Origin: Devosia nanyangense
Lineage (GTDB): Bacteria; Pseudomonadota; Alphaproteobacteria; Rhizobiales; Devosiaceae
Length of the DNA stretch: 34,141 nucleotides
Reading direction: 5' to 3'
NCBI GenBank assembly: GCA_016213505.1
Contig: JACRAF010000062.1
Coordinates: forward strand, 1-34,141
The translations under genes were made by a program, and so were the position numbers. Below the pieces are notes generated by a model. That model did not search any database, was not told the DNA's origin, and saw only the letters and a list, made by a program, of their open reading frames with translations. The stretch's first letter is position 1; each line of letters opens with the position of its first letter. Shown in pieces: positions 13,286 through 22,035 of the stretch.

Positions 13286-14599
13286 TCAGAAGCTCGATTT
13301 CAGCCAGCCGCCGACGCGGGCGAAATAGCCGTCGGTGCCGGTGAGTTTCACCGCCTGTCGCGGCTCGGTGAATTCCTGCGCGCAGACCTGCGGATAGATC
13401 AGCATGCCGGCGACTGTGGCGAAGGCGGCGCCGCGCGCCATCTCGGGCAGGCCGGAAATGCCCATCGGGCGGCCGTTGCGGACATTGCGGGCGAGCACCC
13501 GGCGGGCCACCTCGGGCAGCCCGGTCAACTCGCTGCCGCCGCCGGTTAACACGAATCGGCGGCCGCAGACGTCCATCATCCCGGTCGCCTGCATGCGATC
13601 GCGGATGGCGGTGAGGATTTCCTCGACGCGCGGACGGAGGATGCGGGTGAGGTGCGAGCGGGGAATGAGCCCCGGCGCTTCGTCGGCGCCTGCCCCGACC
13701 GGAACGATCGAGATCATCTCGCGCTCGTCGGCCTGGCCGGGCAAGACGCTGCCATAGACGGTCTTCAGCCGCTCGGCGTCGGCGACCGAGACCGAAAGCT
13801 GGCGGGCGATATCGATGGTCAGGTGATGGCCGCCGATGGCAATGGCGTCGCAGTAGACCGGATGGCCGTCGGCGAAGACCGCGACGGTCGTCGTCGCGCC
13901 GCCGAAATCGACGCAGGCGACCCCGAGCTGGGCCTCATCGTCGACCAGCGTCGCCAGGCCCGAGGCGTAGGGCGTCGCCATCATCGCCTCGACCTGGAGG
14001 TGACAGCGATTGAGCACCAGCTCGATGTTGCGCATCGCCAGCGTCTCGGCGCTGATCACCGCGACATCGACGGAGAGCTTTTCGCCCACCAGCCCGCGCG
14101 GGTCCCTGACCCCCTTCTGGCCGTCGATGGCGTAGCCGATCGGCAGCGCATGGACGATGGAGCGCTCGGGCCGGACGCCGCGGCCGTTGACGGCGCGCAG
14201 CACGCGCTGGATGTCGGATTTTTCGACCTCCTGCGCACCGAGATCGACGGTGGCCGAGAAGGTCTCCGAGCCGAGCCGGCCGGCGGTGACGTTGACGACG
14301 ATCGACTGCACCGTAAGGCCGGCGGCGCGCTCGGCCATGCCGACGACGGTGCGGATCGCCTGCTCGGCCTGATCGAGATCGGTGATGACGCCGCTCTTGA
14401 TGCCGGCCGAGGCGCCGTAGCCGAAGCCGATGACCTCGGCGATGTGGGTGCGGCCCTTGAGCGCCTTGCCCTCGGGCCGGGGGCTCAGCCGGGCGATGAC
14501 GCAGCAGACCTTGGTCGAGCCGATATCGAGAACGGAAATCAGCGTCGTGCGGCCGGGCTGCACGGGCTTCAGCCGGGCGGTCATCGAGTCGGTGATCAT
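13286..14599 (-). CDS. ftsA: Cell division protein FtsA
   Basis: This actin-like ATPase tethers FtsZ to the membrane and recruits later division proteins. The 437-residue protein has the actin-fold phosphate-1 motif (SVLDIGSTKVCCVIA, near residues 22-36), the SHS2 insertion domain 1C (about 105-185), a phosphate-2 motif (CVDFGGATTTVAVF) and an adenosine motif (VLTGGGSELTG). It ends in a short tail with hydrophobic and basic residues (ARVGGWLKSSF) fitting the membrane-targeting helix. Its ATG overlaps the ftsQ stop by four bases. Met6 is an alternative start that changes little. Confidence 0.97.
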   Translation of the reverse strand: MITDSMTARLKPVQPGRTTLISVLDIGSTKVCCVIARLSPRPEGKALKGRTHIAEVIGFGYGASAGIKSGVITDLDQAEQAIRTVVGMAERAAGLTVQSIVVNVTAGRLGSETFSATVDLGAQEVEKSDIQRVLRAVNGRGVRPERSIVHALPIGYAIDGQKGVRDPRGLVGEKLSVDVAVISAETLAMRNIELVLNRCHLQVEAMMATPYASGLATLVDDEAQLGVACVDFGGATTTVAVFADGHPVYCDAIAIGGHHLTIDIARQLSVSVADAERLKTVYGSVLPGQADEREMISIVPVGAGADEAPGLIPRSHLTRILRPRVEEILTAIRDRMQATGMMDVCGRRFVLTGGGSELTGLPEVARRVLARNVRNGRPMGISGLPEMARGAAFATVAGMLIYPQVCAQEFTEPRQAVKLTGTDGYFARVGGWLKSSF

Positions 14600-15558
14600 T
14601 GCGGCTTGCTCTCCGCCGCGCGCTCGGTCGCGGTCTCGTATTCGGCGTCACCCTTGGCGACCTGCTTGGATTTCTTGGCGTCCTCGGCGCGGGCTTTCAC
14701 GGCGAGATCGCCCAGCTTCAGCGACACCATGCCCGCGACGCGCAGGTCGATCACCGTCACGTCGCGATCGAGCAGCTGGTCGTCGCGCTGATACATGTCG
14801 AGCTGCTGCAGCGCCTGCGCCACGCCGTTTTCCGGAAGCTGCACGCGCAGGCCCGAATAGAAGATGAGGTCCCAGCGCCGGTCGGCGATCCGGCTCAGCG
14901 CGGCGAGGCCTCCGGTGATCGACGGGTAGCGGTCGAGCACGTGGATCATCACCATCGCGTCGTCCGCGGCCCCCTCGCCGACCACCAGCGGCAGGTCGCG
15001 GAAGCTGCCATCGTCGCGGGCGACGGGGCTACCCTCTTCGTCGACGAGATAGGTCGCCTCGCCGATCCGCCAGCGTGCCATCGGCACCTTCTCGACGACA
15101 CTGATCGACAGCTCGCCGGGATAGATCTTGCGGATGCTGGCCGATTTGACCGAGGGGATTGCCGCGATGCGCGCCAGCGCGCCATCGGCGTCGAAATTGA
15201 GCGTCGACGTGTTGGGGGCGATGGCGAGCGCCTTGAGGATGGTCGCCTCGCTGGTCAGCGACTGGCCGGTGATGTTGATCTCGGAAATGCCGAAGCCGAC
15301 GCGGGCGAACTCCCCTTGCGCGAGACTGCTGACGGTCAGCGCCCCGGCGACTACGGCATCGCGGGCCTCGTAGAGCCCGACCGCGCCGACCAGAACGATC
15401 CCGGCGGCGACCGCCCGCACGATCAGCTTGCGGTGCAGAATCCAGACATGGCCGAGATTGATGCGGGTGCGGCGCGCGAGGGACTGGAGCGGAACCGGGA
15501 GATGGCGCGGGTCGACGAGCTGGGCGTCGGCGAACCCCTTTGCCCCTACCTGTTGCAA
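14596..15558 (-). CDS. ftsQ: Cell division protein FtsQ
   Basis: This is a bitopic inner-membrane protein that links FtsL/FtsB and FtsI/FtsW to the divisome. From the proposed TTG start at 15558 it has 320 residues: a basic cytoplasmic tail, one membrane segment (about 45-63), a POTRA domain (about 88-158, starting GFGISEINITGQ) and the beta domain. The C-terminal tail is highly charged. The start is uncertain. There is no ATG or in-frame GTG before the membrane segment that keeps the conserved VDPRHLPVP stretch. TTG at 15558 lies inside the ddlB end (13-base overlap). The upstream part of the open frame only mirrors ddlB and is not FtsQ-like. Confidence 0.9.
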   Translation of the reverse strand: MQQVGAKGFADAQLVDPRHLPVPLQSLARRTRINLGHVWILHRKLIVRAVAAGIVLVGAVGLYEARDAVVAGALTVSSLAQGEFARVGFGISEINITGQSLTSEATILKALAIAPNTSTLNFDADGALARIAAIPSVKSASIRKIYPGELSISVVEKVPMARWRIGEATYLVDEEGSPVARDDGSFRDLPLVVGEGAADDAMVMIHVLDRYPSITGGLAALSRIADRRWDLIFYSGLRVQLPENGVAQALQQLDMYQRDDQLLDRDVTVIDLRVAGMVSLKLGDLAVKARAEDAKKSKQVAKGDAEYETATERAAESKPQ

Positions 15559-16466
15559 CTCGCGTCCTCCACCATCCAGGTGACCAGTTCCTCGAACGAG
15601 TGCCCGGCATGGCGCGCCTGTTCGGGGACCAGGGAAGTCTCGGTCATTCCTGGCTGGGTGTTGATCTCGAGGCAGACGAGCTCGCCGTCTCCGCCCGTCC
15701 GGTCGTTGAAGCGGAAATCGGTCCGCGATACGCCACGGCAACCCAGCGCAGCATGCGCCTTGAGTGCCATCTTCTGCACTTTGTCGTAAATTTTCGGTTG
15801 AATGTCCGCCGGAATGACGTGGCGGGAGCCGCCGGGGACGTATTTCGCCTCATAATTGTAGAAGGCGAGGTCGGTGACGATCTCGGTGACGCCGAGCGCC
15901 ACGTCGCCCATCACGGCGCAGGTGAGCTCGCGGCCGGGGATGTAGCGCTCGACCATCAAGTGCTCGCCGCCCTTCCAGTCGCTGCCCAGGATCTCCTGCG
16001 GCGGGTGGCTCTGGTCGGCCTTGATCATGAAGATGCCGTTGCTGGAGCCGTCGGCCACCGGCTTGACGACATAGGGCGGCGGCATGACGTGCGACCGCGC
16101 CACTTCGGCGCGCGAGGCGATGACATGGTCGGTGACCGGGATGCCGGCCGCCTTGAACATGATCTTGGCCTGGTGCTTATCCATGGCGAGGGCCGAGGCG
16201 AGCACGCCCGAATGCGTATAGGGGATGCGCAGGAATTCGAGTACGCCCTGGATGGTGCCGTCTTCGCCGTAGCGGCCATGCAGCGCGTTGAAGACGACGT
16301 CGGGCTTCAGCGCATTGAGGCGCTCGGCGATATCGAAACCGACATCGACCTCGGTCACCTCGTAGCCGGCATTGCGCAGCGCCCTGGCGCACTCGCGCCC
16401 GGAACTCAGCGACACCGCGCGCTCGTTGGAGACGCCGCCCATGAGAACGGCGATGCGTTTGGTCAT
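15546..16466 (-). CDS. ddlB: D-alanine--D-alanine ligase
   Basis: This 306-residue ATP-grasp enzyme joins two D-Ala residues for the peptidoglycan stem peptide. The N-terminal domain begins with IAVLMGGVSNERAVSL and has the ALHGRYGEDGTIQG motif. The ATP-grasp fold carries PYVVKPVADGSS (ATP lysine) and the Mg-binding C-terminal motif CLEINTQPGMT. Length and motifs are normal. It is separated from murB by 109 bases holding a palindromic repeat, one of the few non-overlapping junctions in the cluster. Its 3' end overlaps the likely ftsQ start. Confidence 0.96.
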   Translation of the reverse strand: MTKRIAVLMGGVSNERAVSLSSGRECARALRNAGYEVTEVDVGFDIAERLNALKPDVVFNALHGRYGEDGTIQGVLEFLRIPYTHSGVLASALAMDKHQAKIMFKAAGIPVTDHVIASRAEVARSHVMPPPYVVKPVADGSSNGIFMIKADQSHPPQEILGSDWKGGEHLMVERYIPGRELTCAVMGDVALGVTEIVTDLAFYNYEAKYVPGGSRHVIPADIQPKIYDKVQKMALKAHAALGCRGVSRTDFRFNDRTGGDGELVCLEINTQPGMTETSLVPEQARHAGHSFEELVTWMVEDASCNR

Positions 16467-16480
16467 CCGCGCACCCGCAC

Positions 16481-16542
16481 GGGGGAGAAGGCCCCCTCAC
16501 CCGCCGCTGCGCGGCGACCTCTCCCCCAAAGGGAGAGGTGAG
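16481..16542. repeat. Palindromic intergenic repeat between murB and ddlB
   Basis: Two adjacent hairpins are visible: CGCCGC-TGC-GCGGCG (16502-16516), then CCTCTCCC-CCAAA-GGGAGAGG (16518-16538). They are flanked by GGGGGAGAAGG and CCCCTCACC. The GAGAGG/CCTCTCCC composition resembles the RIME- or BIME-type elements common between genes in Rhizobiales. No coding sequence is interrupted. It may affect mRNA stability between murB and ddlB. Confidence 0.65.
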
Positions 16543-16575
16543 ACGTGGCACCATCTTGCCGCCCATACAGTCTCA

Positions 16576-17553
16576 TCACACCATCCCCGTGAACGGCGCG
16601 CCGTCCATGAATTCGCGGACCTCACGGCCCGGCACGAAATGGCCCATGCGCCGGATTTCCCATTTGAGCTCGATGCCGTGCTTGTCGCGCACCTTCTGGC
16701 GCACCATTTCGCCGAGCGTTTCGACCTCGAAGGCGTCGGCCTCGCCGAGGTTGAGCAGGAAGTTGGCGTGCAGCTCGCTCATCTGGGCGCCGCCGAAGGT
16801 GAGGCCCCTGCCCCCGGCCTCGTCGATCAGGCGCCAGCTCGAATGGCCTTCCGGATTCTTGAAGGTCGACCCGCCGGTCTTTGCCTTGGTCGGCTGCGAG
16901 GACTCGCGCTTTTCGGTGATCTCGCGCATGCGGGAGAGGATGTCCGTCGGCTCGCCGGCAAAACCCTCGTACACGGCGGAGGTGAACACCGCCCCGCGCG
17001 GCCCGTTCGACTTGCGATAGAGATAGCCCATGTCGGCATTGCTGAGCGTGACGATCTCGCCCTCGCGGGTCACCGCGCGGAGCTCGACCATGCGCTGGCG
17101 CGTCTCGGTGCCGTAGCAGCCGGCGTTCATGTAGAGCGCGCCGCCGATGCCGCCGGGAATGCCGCGGTAGAACGTCAATCCATCGATGCCGGCCTCGGCT
17201 GCCGCCGTCGCCACCTTGACGTCGGGTAAGGCGGTGCCGACACGCAACCGGTGCCCATCGAGGACCTCGATGCCGCCGAAGCCTTTCGCCGACATGCGGA
17301 TCACCACGCCATCGAGGCCGCCGTCGCGAATGAGAAGATTCGAGCCGAGCCCGATCACCGTGAGGCGAATCTCAGGCGGCAGATGCTTGAGGAAGAACAC
17401 GAGGTCGGCCTCGTCCGCCGGCTGGTAGAACAGCTGGGCCGGACCGCCGACGCGAAACCAGGTGATCTCGCTGAGCGGCTGGTTCGGGATCACCCGGCCG
17501 CGGACCTCGCCGATCCAGGACGAAAACTCGGGGATGAGATCGGGCCAGCTCAC
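16576..17553 (-). CDS. murB: UDP-N-acetylenolpyruvoylglucosamine reductase
   Basis: This is the FAD enzyme that reduces the enolpyruvyl ether to UDP-N-acetylmuramate, using NADPH. The 325-residue product shows the FAD-binding run [14 protein letters not shown], the [20 protein letters not shown] segment and the catalytic GGSTFKNP motif containing the active-site Ser. It lacks the extra domain of E. coli (type I) MurB and is therefore type II. The start is GTG at 17553, overlapping the murC stop by four bases (GTGA). Sequence before it only shadows murC. Confidence 0.96.
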   Translation of the reverse strand: MSWPDLIPEFSSWIGEVRGRVIPNQPLSEITWFRVGGPAQLFYQPADEADLVFFLKHLPPEIRLTVIGLGSNLLIRDGGLDGVVIRMSAKGFGGIEVLDGHRLRVGTALPDVKVATAAAEAGIDGLTFYRGIPGGIGGALYMNAGCYGTETRQRMVELRAVTREGEIVTLSNADMGYLYRKSNGPRGAVFTSAVYEGFAGEPTDILSRMREITEKRESSQPTKAKTGGSTFKNPEGHSSWRLIDEAGGRGLTFGGAQMSELHANFLLNLGEADAFEVETLGEMVRQKVRDKHGIELKWEIRRMGHFVPGREVREFMDGAPFTGMV

Positions 17554-18974
17554 AGCGGATCCGGCTCCTTGCCCAGGAGCTTGCCGAGCTCCGCCGGCAG
17601 CGCCGCTGCCCACTGGGTGATGTTGCCGGCGCCGAGCAAGACGACGTAGTCGCCGTCCTCGGCGCGGCTCGCGATCAGCGGCGCCAGCGCCTCGGGCCGG
17701 TCGATGACGCGCGCGTCGCGATGGCCGCGTGCCTTGATGCGCGCCACCAGCTCCTCGTGCGTCACGCCCTCGAGCGGCTGCTCGCCGGCGGCGTAGACCG
17801 GCGCGACGATCACCGTGTCGGCGTCGTTGAAGCAGGTGGCGAAATCGTTGAACAGGTCGTGGAGGCGCGAGTAGCGATGCGGCTGCACCACGGCGATCAC
17901 GTCGCGCCTGGTCGATTGCCGCGCCGCCTTGAGCACGGCGCTGATTTCGACCGGGTGATGGCCGTAGTCGTCGATGATGGTGATGCCGCCGACGACACCG
18001 GTCTTGGTAAAACGCCGTTTCACGCCGGAGAATCCGGCGAGACCCTTGCGGATCGCCTCGGCCGGGACTTTCAGCTGGTCGGCGACGGCGATGGCGGCGG
18101 TCGCGTTGAGCGCGTTGTGCTCGCCCGGCATGGGCAGGACCAGACCTTCGATCCTGAGGTGCGTCATGCGGATGCGGTCGCGGATCTCGACGGCGAAGTG
18201 GCTCTGCCCATCCACCACCTCGAGATCGACCAGCCGCACGTCGGCCTGCGGATTGCTGCCATAGGTGATGACGCGGCGGTCGCGCACCAGCCCGACCATT
18301 TCCTGAACCACCGGATGATCGGTGCACATCACCGCAAATCCGTAGAACGGGACGTTCTCGACGAAGGTGAGGAACGCCTGCTTGACGCCGGCAAAATCCT
18401 TGTAGTGATCGAGATGCTCGGGATCGATGTTGGTGACCACCGCGACATCCGCCGGCAGTTTGACGAAGGTGCCGTCGCTTTCGTCGGCCTCGACCACCAT
18501 CCATTCGCCGTCGCCGAGCCGGGCGTTGGTGCCGTAGGCATTGATGATGCCGCCGTTGATGACGGTGGGATCGTAATTGGCGGCATCGAGCAGGGTCGCG
18601 ACCAGCGTCGTCGTGGTGGTCTTGCCATGCGTGCCGGCGATGGCGACGGAGTTCTTGAAGCGCATGATCTCGGCCAGCATCTCGGCGCGCCGCACCACCG
18701 GCAGGCCGCGCGAGCGCGCCGCGGCGAGTTCGGGATTGCCCTTCTTGATCGCCGACGAGATGACGACGACGGCGGCATCCTTGAGGTTCTCCGCCTTCTG
18801 GCCGATGGCGACTTCGATGCCCATGGCGCGCAGGCGCTGCACATTGGGGTTCTCGGCGCTGTCGGAACCGCGCACCTTGTAGTGCTGGTTGTGGAGAATC
18901 TCGGCGATGCCGCTCATACCGATGCCGCCGATCCCGACGAAGTGCACGGGGCCGATATTGCGCGGCATCTTCAT
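17550..18974 (-). CDS. murC: UDP-N-acetylmuramate--L-alanine ligase
   Basis: This 474-residue Mur ligase adds L-Ala to UDP-MurNAc with ATP. It starts with the nucleotide-binding motif [16 protein letters not shown]. The ATP loop GTHGKTTT is at 114-121, the central domain has [11 protein letters not shown], and the C-terminal domain has [10 protein letters not shown] and VVQPHRYSR. All are MurC hallmarks. Its ATG overlaps the murG stop by four bases. It is one of three Mur ligases in the window (C, E, F); MurD is not found. Confidence 0.97.
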   Translation of the reverse strand: MKMPRNIGPVHFVGIGGIGMSGIAEILHNQHYKVRGSDSAENPNVQRLRAMGIEVAIGQKAENLKDAAVVVISSAIKKGNPELAAARSRGLPVVRRAEMLAEIMRFKNSVAIAGTHGKTTTTTLVATLLDAANYDPTVINGGIINAYGTNARLGDGEWMVVEADESDGTFVKLPADVAVVTNIDPEHLDHYKDFAGVKQAFLTFVENVPFYGFAVMCTDHPVVQEMVGLVRDRRVITYGSNPQADVRLVDLEVVDGQSHFAVEIRDRIRMTHLRIEGLVLPMPGEHNALNATAAIAVADQLKVPAEAIRKGLAGFSGVKRRFTKTGVVGGITIIDDYGHHPVEISAVLKAARQSTRRDVIAVVQPHRYSRLHDLFNDFATCFNDADTVIVAPVYAAGEQPLEGVTHEELVARIKARGHRDARVIDRPEALAPLIASRAEDGDYVVLLGAGNITQWAAALPAELGKLLGKEPDPL

Positions 18975-20071
18975 GTGGTCTTCCCCCTGCCCGTCAGGGC
19001 CTCTGCGAGATCGGCGAGCTGTTCGACCGCGTGCGGTTGCCCGAGCGATCTGGCCGCTGCCGCTGCGGCCCGAAGCATCGCCGGGTCACTGAAAAGTGAA
19101 CTCAAGCGAGTGCCGAGCGAAAGCGGCGAAATGGTGGCCTGCTCGACGATCCAGCCACCACCGGCCGCATCGACCACCTGCGCATTGCGCTTCTGGTCGC
19201 CGTCGATCGAGCCGGGCAGCGGCACGAGGATGGCGGGCCGTCCGAGCACCGTGAGCTCGGCGATGGTCGAGGCACCGGCGCGGGCGATCACCAGATGCGC
19301 GGCGGCGATCCGCTCGGGCAGATCAGTGAAGAACGGCTGCAGCTCGACATTGACCTTGGCCTGCCGGTACGCCTCGGCGACGCGGTCGAGATCCTCGGGC
19401 CGGCACTGCTGGACGATGCGCAGCCGATGCCGCGTCGCCTCGGACAGTTCGGCGATAGCGGGCGGCACCAGATCGGCGAAGGCGCGGGCGCCCTGGCTGC
19501 CGCCGAAGACGACGAGGCGCAGCGGACCGCCCTCGACGAGTTCGGGATAGGGCATCTCGGATACCGCCCGCACCCGGTCGCGCACCGGATTGCCGGTGAG
19601 CACGCTCTTGGCCGCGAACGCCTCGGCGTGCTGGGTCGCCGGAAAGCTCAGCGCGATCCGGCTGGCGTAGCGGGCGAGCGCACGGTTGGCGCGGCCCATG
19701 ATGGCGTTCTGCTCGTGGAGGATGCCCGGAATGCCCATCAGCCGCGCCGCAACGAACGGCGGAAACACCGGATAGCCGCCGAAGCCGACCACGGCATCGG
19801 CCCGTATACTCCGCAGCCGGTCGGCGGCGACGATGGTGCCCCAGAGAATCCTGAACGCCGCCCCCACGAACTTCAACGGGTGGCTCACAGACGGCGTCGC
19901 CGAGGGCACGACATGCACCTCGCGGGCCGGAAACTGGTCGCCGTAACCGCTGACGCGATGATCGGTCATCAAATGGATGGCGTGGCCACGGCGGCGCAAC
20001 TCCTGCGCCAGCGCCATCGCCGGAAACAGGTGCCCGCCGGTCCCACCTGCCATCAGGGCGAAGGTGCTCAT
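18971..20071 (-). CDS. murG: Lipid II synthase (UDP-GlcNAc transferase MurG)
   Basis: This GT28 glycosyltransferase, on the inner face of the membrane, adds GlcNAc to lipid I. The 366-residue product has the donor-end [10 protein letters not shown] loop at residues 9-18, the acceptor-side [12 protein letters not shown] segment, [21 protein letters not shown] and DGDQKRNA. All are standard MurG motifs. The ATG at 20071 overlaps the ftsW stop by four bases. The open frame extends far upstream, but that part mirrors ftsW in another frame and is not counted. Confidence 0.97.
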   Translation of the reverse strand: MSTFALMAGGTGGHLFPAMALAQELRRRGHAIHLMTDHRVSGYGDQFPAREVHVVPSATPSVSHPLKFVGAAFRILWGTIVAADRLRSIRADAVVGFGGYPVFPPFVAARLMGIPGILHEQNAIMGRANRALARYASRIALSFPATQHAEAFAAKSVLTGNPVRDRVRAVSEMPYPELVEGGPLRLVVFGGSQGARAFADLVPPAIAELSEATRHRLRIVQQCRPEDLDRVAEAYRQAKVNVELQPFFTDLPERIAAAHLVIARAGASTIAELTVLGRPAILVPLPGSIDGDQKRNAQVVDAAGGGWIVEQATISPLSLGTRLSSLFSDPAMLRAAAAAARSLGQPHAVEQLADLAEALTGRGKTT

Positions 20072-21231
20072 TCGGCCGGAACGGCGACCGGTCCGCCGCG
20101 ATAGGCGGGCAAGCCCGTCGCCATGCGCTCCTCCGGCCGCTTGCGGGTCAGCGCCAGCATCAGCCCCATGCCGAAGGCGATGGCGATGGTCGAAGTGCCG
20201 CCATACGAGACGAAGGGCAGCGTCATGCCCTTGGGCGGGATGAGATTGAGGTTCACCGCGAGATTGATCGCGCATTGCAGCCCGAACTGGACCGCCAGCG
20301 TCGACACCGCGAGCCGGGCATAGAGCGTCTGCTGCCGTTGCGCGCCGCTCATCGCCCGGACCACGATGAAGACGATCAGCGCCACGAGGCAGAGGCAGAA
20401 CAGGATGCCGAACTCGCCGGCGGCGGCGGAGAAGACGTAGTCGGCATGGGCATCGGGGATGACCTTCTTGGCCATCGACTCGCCCGGGCCGCGCCCGAAC
20501 CAGCCGCCCTCGAGCAGCGAATTCAAAGCCTTGTCGACCTGGTAGGTGTTGCCGCCCTCGGGGTTGATGAAGCTGTCGATGCGCTTGGCGAAATGCGGGA
20601 ACACGTAATATGCGCCGAACAAGCCGCCGACGCCGAGGCCCGCGAGGCCGACGATCAAGAACCACGAGATACCGGAGAGGAACAGCAGCGCCGCCCAGGT
20701 CGACAGCACCAGCGCCGTCTGGCCGATATCGGGCTGCAGCAGCAGGCCGCCGACGATGACCGCCATGATCAGCGTCGCGATGATGCGCGCCGGGATGCCC
20801 TTCTGCTGCATGCTCTCGGAGAACAGCCAGGCGCCGATCACGGCAAACGCCGGCTTGACGAATTCCGACGGCTGGATGGTGTTGCCGGCAAACGAGATCC
20901 AGCGCTTGGCGCCCTTGACCTCGACGCCCAGCTTCAGCGTCAGCCAGAGCAGCACGACGCTGACGATCAGCACCCCGAGCGCCGCGAAGCGGGCCTGCCG
21001 GTGGCCGAGGAACGACGTGCCGATCAGCACCGGCAGCGCCAGCATGTCGAACATCGCGTGCCGGATGATGAAGTGCCAGGGGCTGAGGCCGAGGCGCTCG
21101 GCCACTGGCGGGCTCGCGGCGAAGCTGAGCAGCATGCCGACCGCCATCAAGAGGATCAGCGCCGACAGCAATTGCTTGTCGATCGTCCACCACCACTCGG
21201 CGATGGGAGTCTTGCGATCCCGTGCAAACAT
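20068..21231 (-). CDS. ftsW: Septal SEDS glycosyltransferase FtsW
   Basis: This polytopic protein of the SEDS family polymerises lipid II at the septum together with FtsI. The 387-residue sequence has about ten hydrophobic segments and the SEDS motifs GAKRWISF, IQPSEFVKPA, QPDIGQTALV and FVSYGGTSTIA. It begins MFARDRKT at 21231. Upstream there is no overlap with a cell-wall gene: murD, its usual neighbour, is absent. The next 150 bases hold the promoter of an antisense toxin-antitoxin module. ftsW must therefore be expressed by read-through across about 800 antisense bases from mraY, or from a promoter I could not identify. Confidence 0.96.
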   Translation of the reverse strand: MFARDRKTPIAEWWWTIDKQLLSALILLMAVGMLLSFAASPPVAERLGLSPWHFIIRHAMFDMLALPVLIGTSFLGHRQARFAALGVLIVSVVLLWLTLKLGVEVKGAKRWISFAGNTIQPSEFVKPAFAVIGAWLFSESMQQKGIPARIIATLIMAVIVGGLLLQPDIGQTALVLSTWAALLFLSGISWFLIVGLAGLGVGGLFGAYYVFPHFAKRIDSFINPEGGNTYQVDKALNSLLEGGWFGRGPGESMAKKVIPDAHADYVFSAAAGEFGILFCLCLVALIVFIVVRAMSGAQRQQTLYARLAVSTLAVQFGLQCAINLAVNLNLIPPKGMTLPFVSYGGTSTIAIAFGMGLMLALTRKRPEERMATGLPAYRGGPVAVPAE

Positions 21232-21347
21232 GCTTCCGGCCGCCCTGCCCGGCGGCTCCCTGACGCGAAACTGAGGCCCTAGTCTAGCGGCAGGGTGGTT
21301 AGCAAGATGTGAGCGACGTGGCGTTCTGCAAGTCGCAGGCGGTCAGG

Positions 21348-21377
21348 TTGAGATTGCAGCCCAAAACGCGATATGCT
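21348..21377 (+). promoter_or_regulatory. Likely promoter of the Phd/VapC-type module
   Basis: TTGAGA (21348-21353) and TATGCT (21372-21377) are separated by 18 bases. Predicted transcription would start near 21384, only about 13 bases before the antitoxin ATG. It points rightward, against the division cluster. Confidence 0.5.
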
Positions 21378-21396
21378 CTGAAAAGTGGAGAGCGAG

Positions 21397-21633
21397 ATGG
21401 ATCGGTCGCACATTGACGAAGAGCTTGACGAAGCGCTTGCCCAGGTGCGGCGCGGCGAGCAGGTGATCTTGCACCATCGCGGGGAGCCCATCGCCAGGCT
21501 CGTTCCCGTCGATCCGGTTTGGGACAAGCAAGACGCGCTCAAGGCCGTTCAACATATGAAGGAGTGGCGTGAAGGCATCAGCCTGGGAGGGCTCCGGTTC
21601 AAGGATCTCATTCATGAGGGGCACAAATACTAG
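21397..21633 (+). CDS. Phd/YefM-type antitoxin
   Basis: This 78-residue protein has the type II antitoxin pattern: RRGEQVILHHRGEPIARLVPVD matches the Phd/YefM core, and the tail ends KDLIHEGHKY, the toxin-binding end usual for antitoxins of VapC partners. The N-terminus (MDRSHIDEELDEALAQV) is shorter and more acidic than the normal DNA-binding start, so it may be degraded. ATG 21397 is chosen because GGAGAG precedes it; an in-frame GTG at 21385 would fall at the predicted transcript start. Codon use is less GC-biased than in the neighbours, which suggests transfer. It is antisense to the dcw cluster, in the place expected for murD, and its partner toxin appears broken. Confidence 0.8.
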   Translation: MDRSHIDEELDEALAQVRRGEQVILHHRGEPIARLVPVDPVWDKQDALKAVQHMKEWREGISLGGLRFKDLIHEGHKY

Positions 21634-22035
21634 TCCTTGATGCCTCGCTGACCTTGGCATGGCGCCCATCGCGACGAAGCTAACGACGCGATTGATGATG
21701 TAGTGGAGCGGGTCGCGCGGGAAGGCGCGCTCGTCCCGCACGTCTGGCCCCTGGAAGTCGCGAACGGTCTGCCGATGGCGGTCCGCCGCAAGCGCATTGG
21801 CGGCGCGGATCGAGAGGAAGCATTCTCGACGTTGCGCCGCCTGCCGATCGAAATTCAGGCAGTTCAACGCGAAAACGACTGGGGGATTGTACTCGGTCTT
21901 GCGGCCCGCCATGACCTGACGATCTATGACGCCAGCTATCTCGCCTTGGCCGTCGAGCGGAAATTGCCGCTAGCGACGCTTGACGATGCCCTCATCGCCG
22001 CGGCCCGCGCCGCCGGGGTTCCCGTTCTCCCCTAA
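21627..22035 (+). pseudogene. PIN-domain toxin (VapC-type), frameshifted
   Basis: Two frames together spell a VapC toxin. The first (21633-21662) reads VLDASLTLAW, carrying the first catalytic Asp, then hits a stop at 21681. The second (from 21664) reads AHRDEANDAIDD and continues through LVPHVWPLEVAN, YDASYLALA and TLDDAL to 22035. One extra C after the TGG at 21660-21662 explains the shift, since removing it gives the family spacing. The first frame also lacks ATG, GTG or TTG; ATA at 21627 occupies the likely start. A GTG at 21703 could give a 110-residue fragment missing the first Asp. The gene is therefore probably inactive, unless the extra base is a sequencing error. Its end overlaps the mraY stop by four bases. 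Confidence 0.8.

Noticed and set aside
21279..21542. Possible murD remnant on the minus strand next to ftsW
   Set aside because: Translation gives Ser-rich sequence antisense to the antitoxin, with no Mur ligase C-terminal motif. No trace of murD was recognised.
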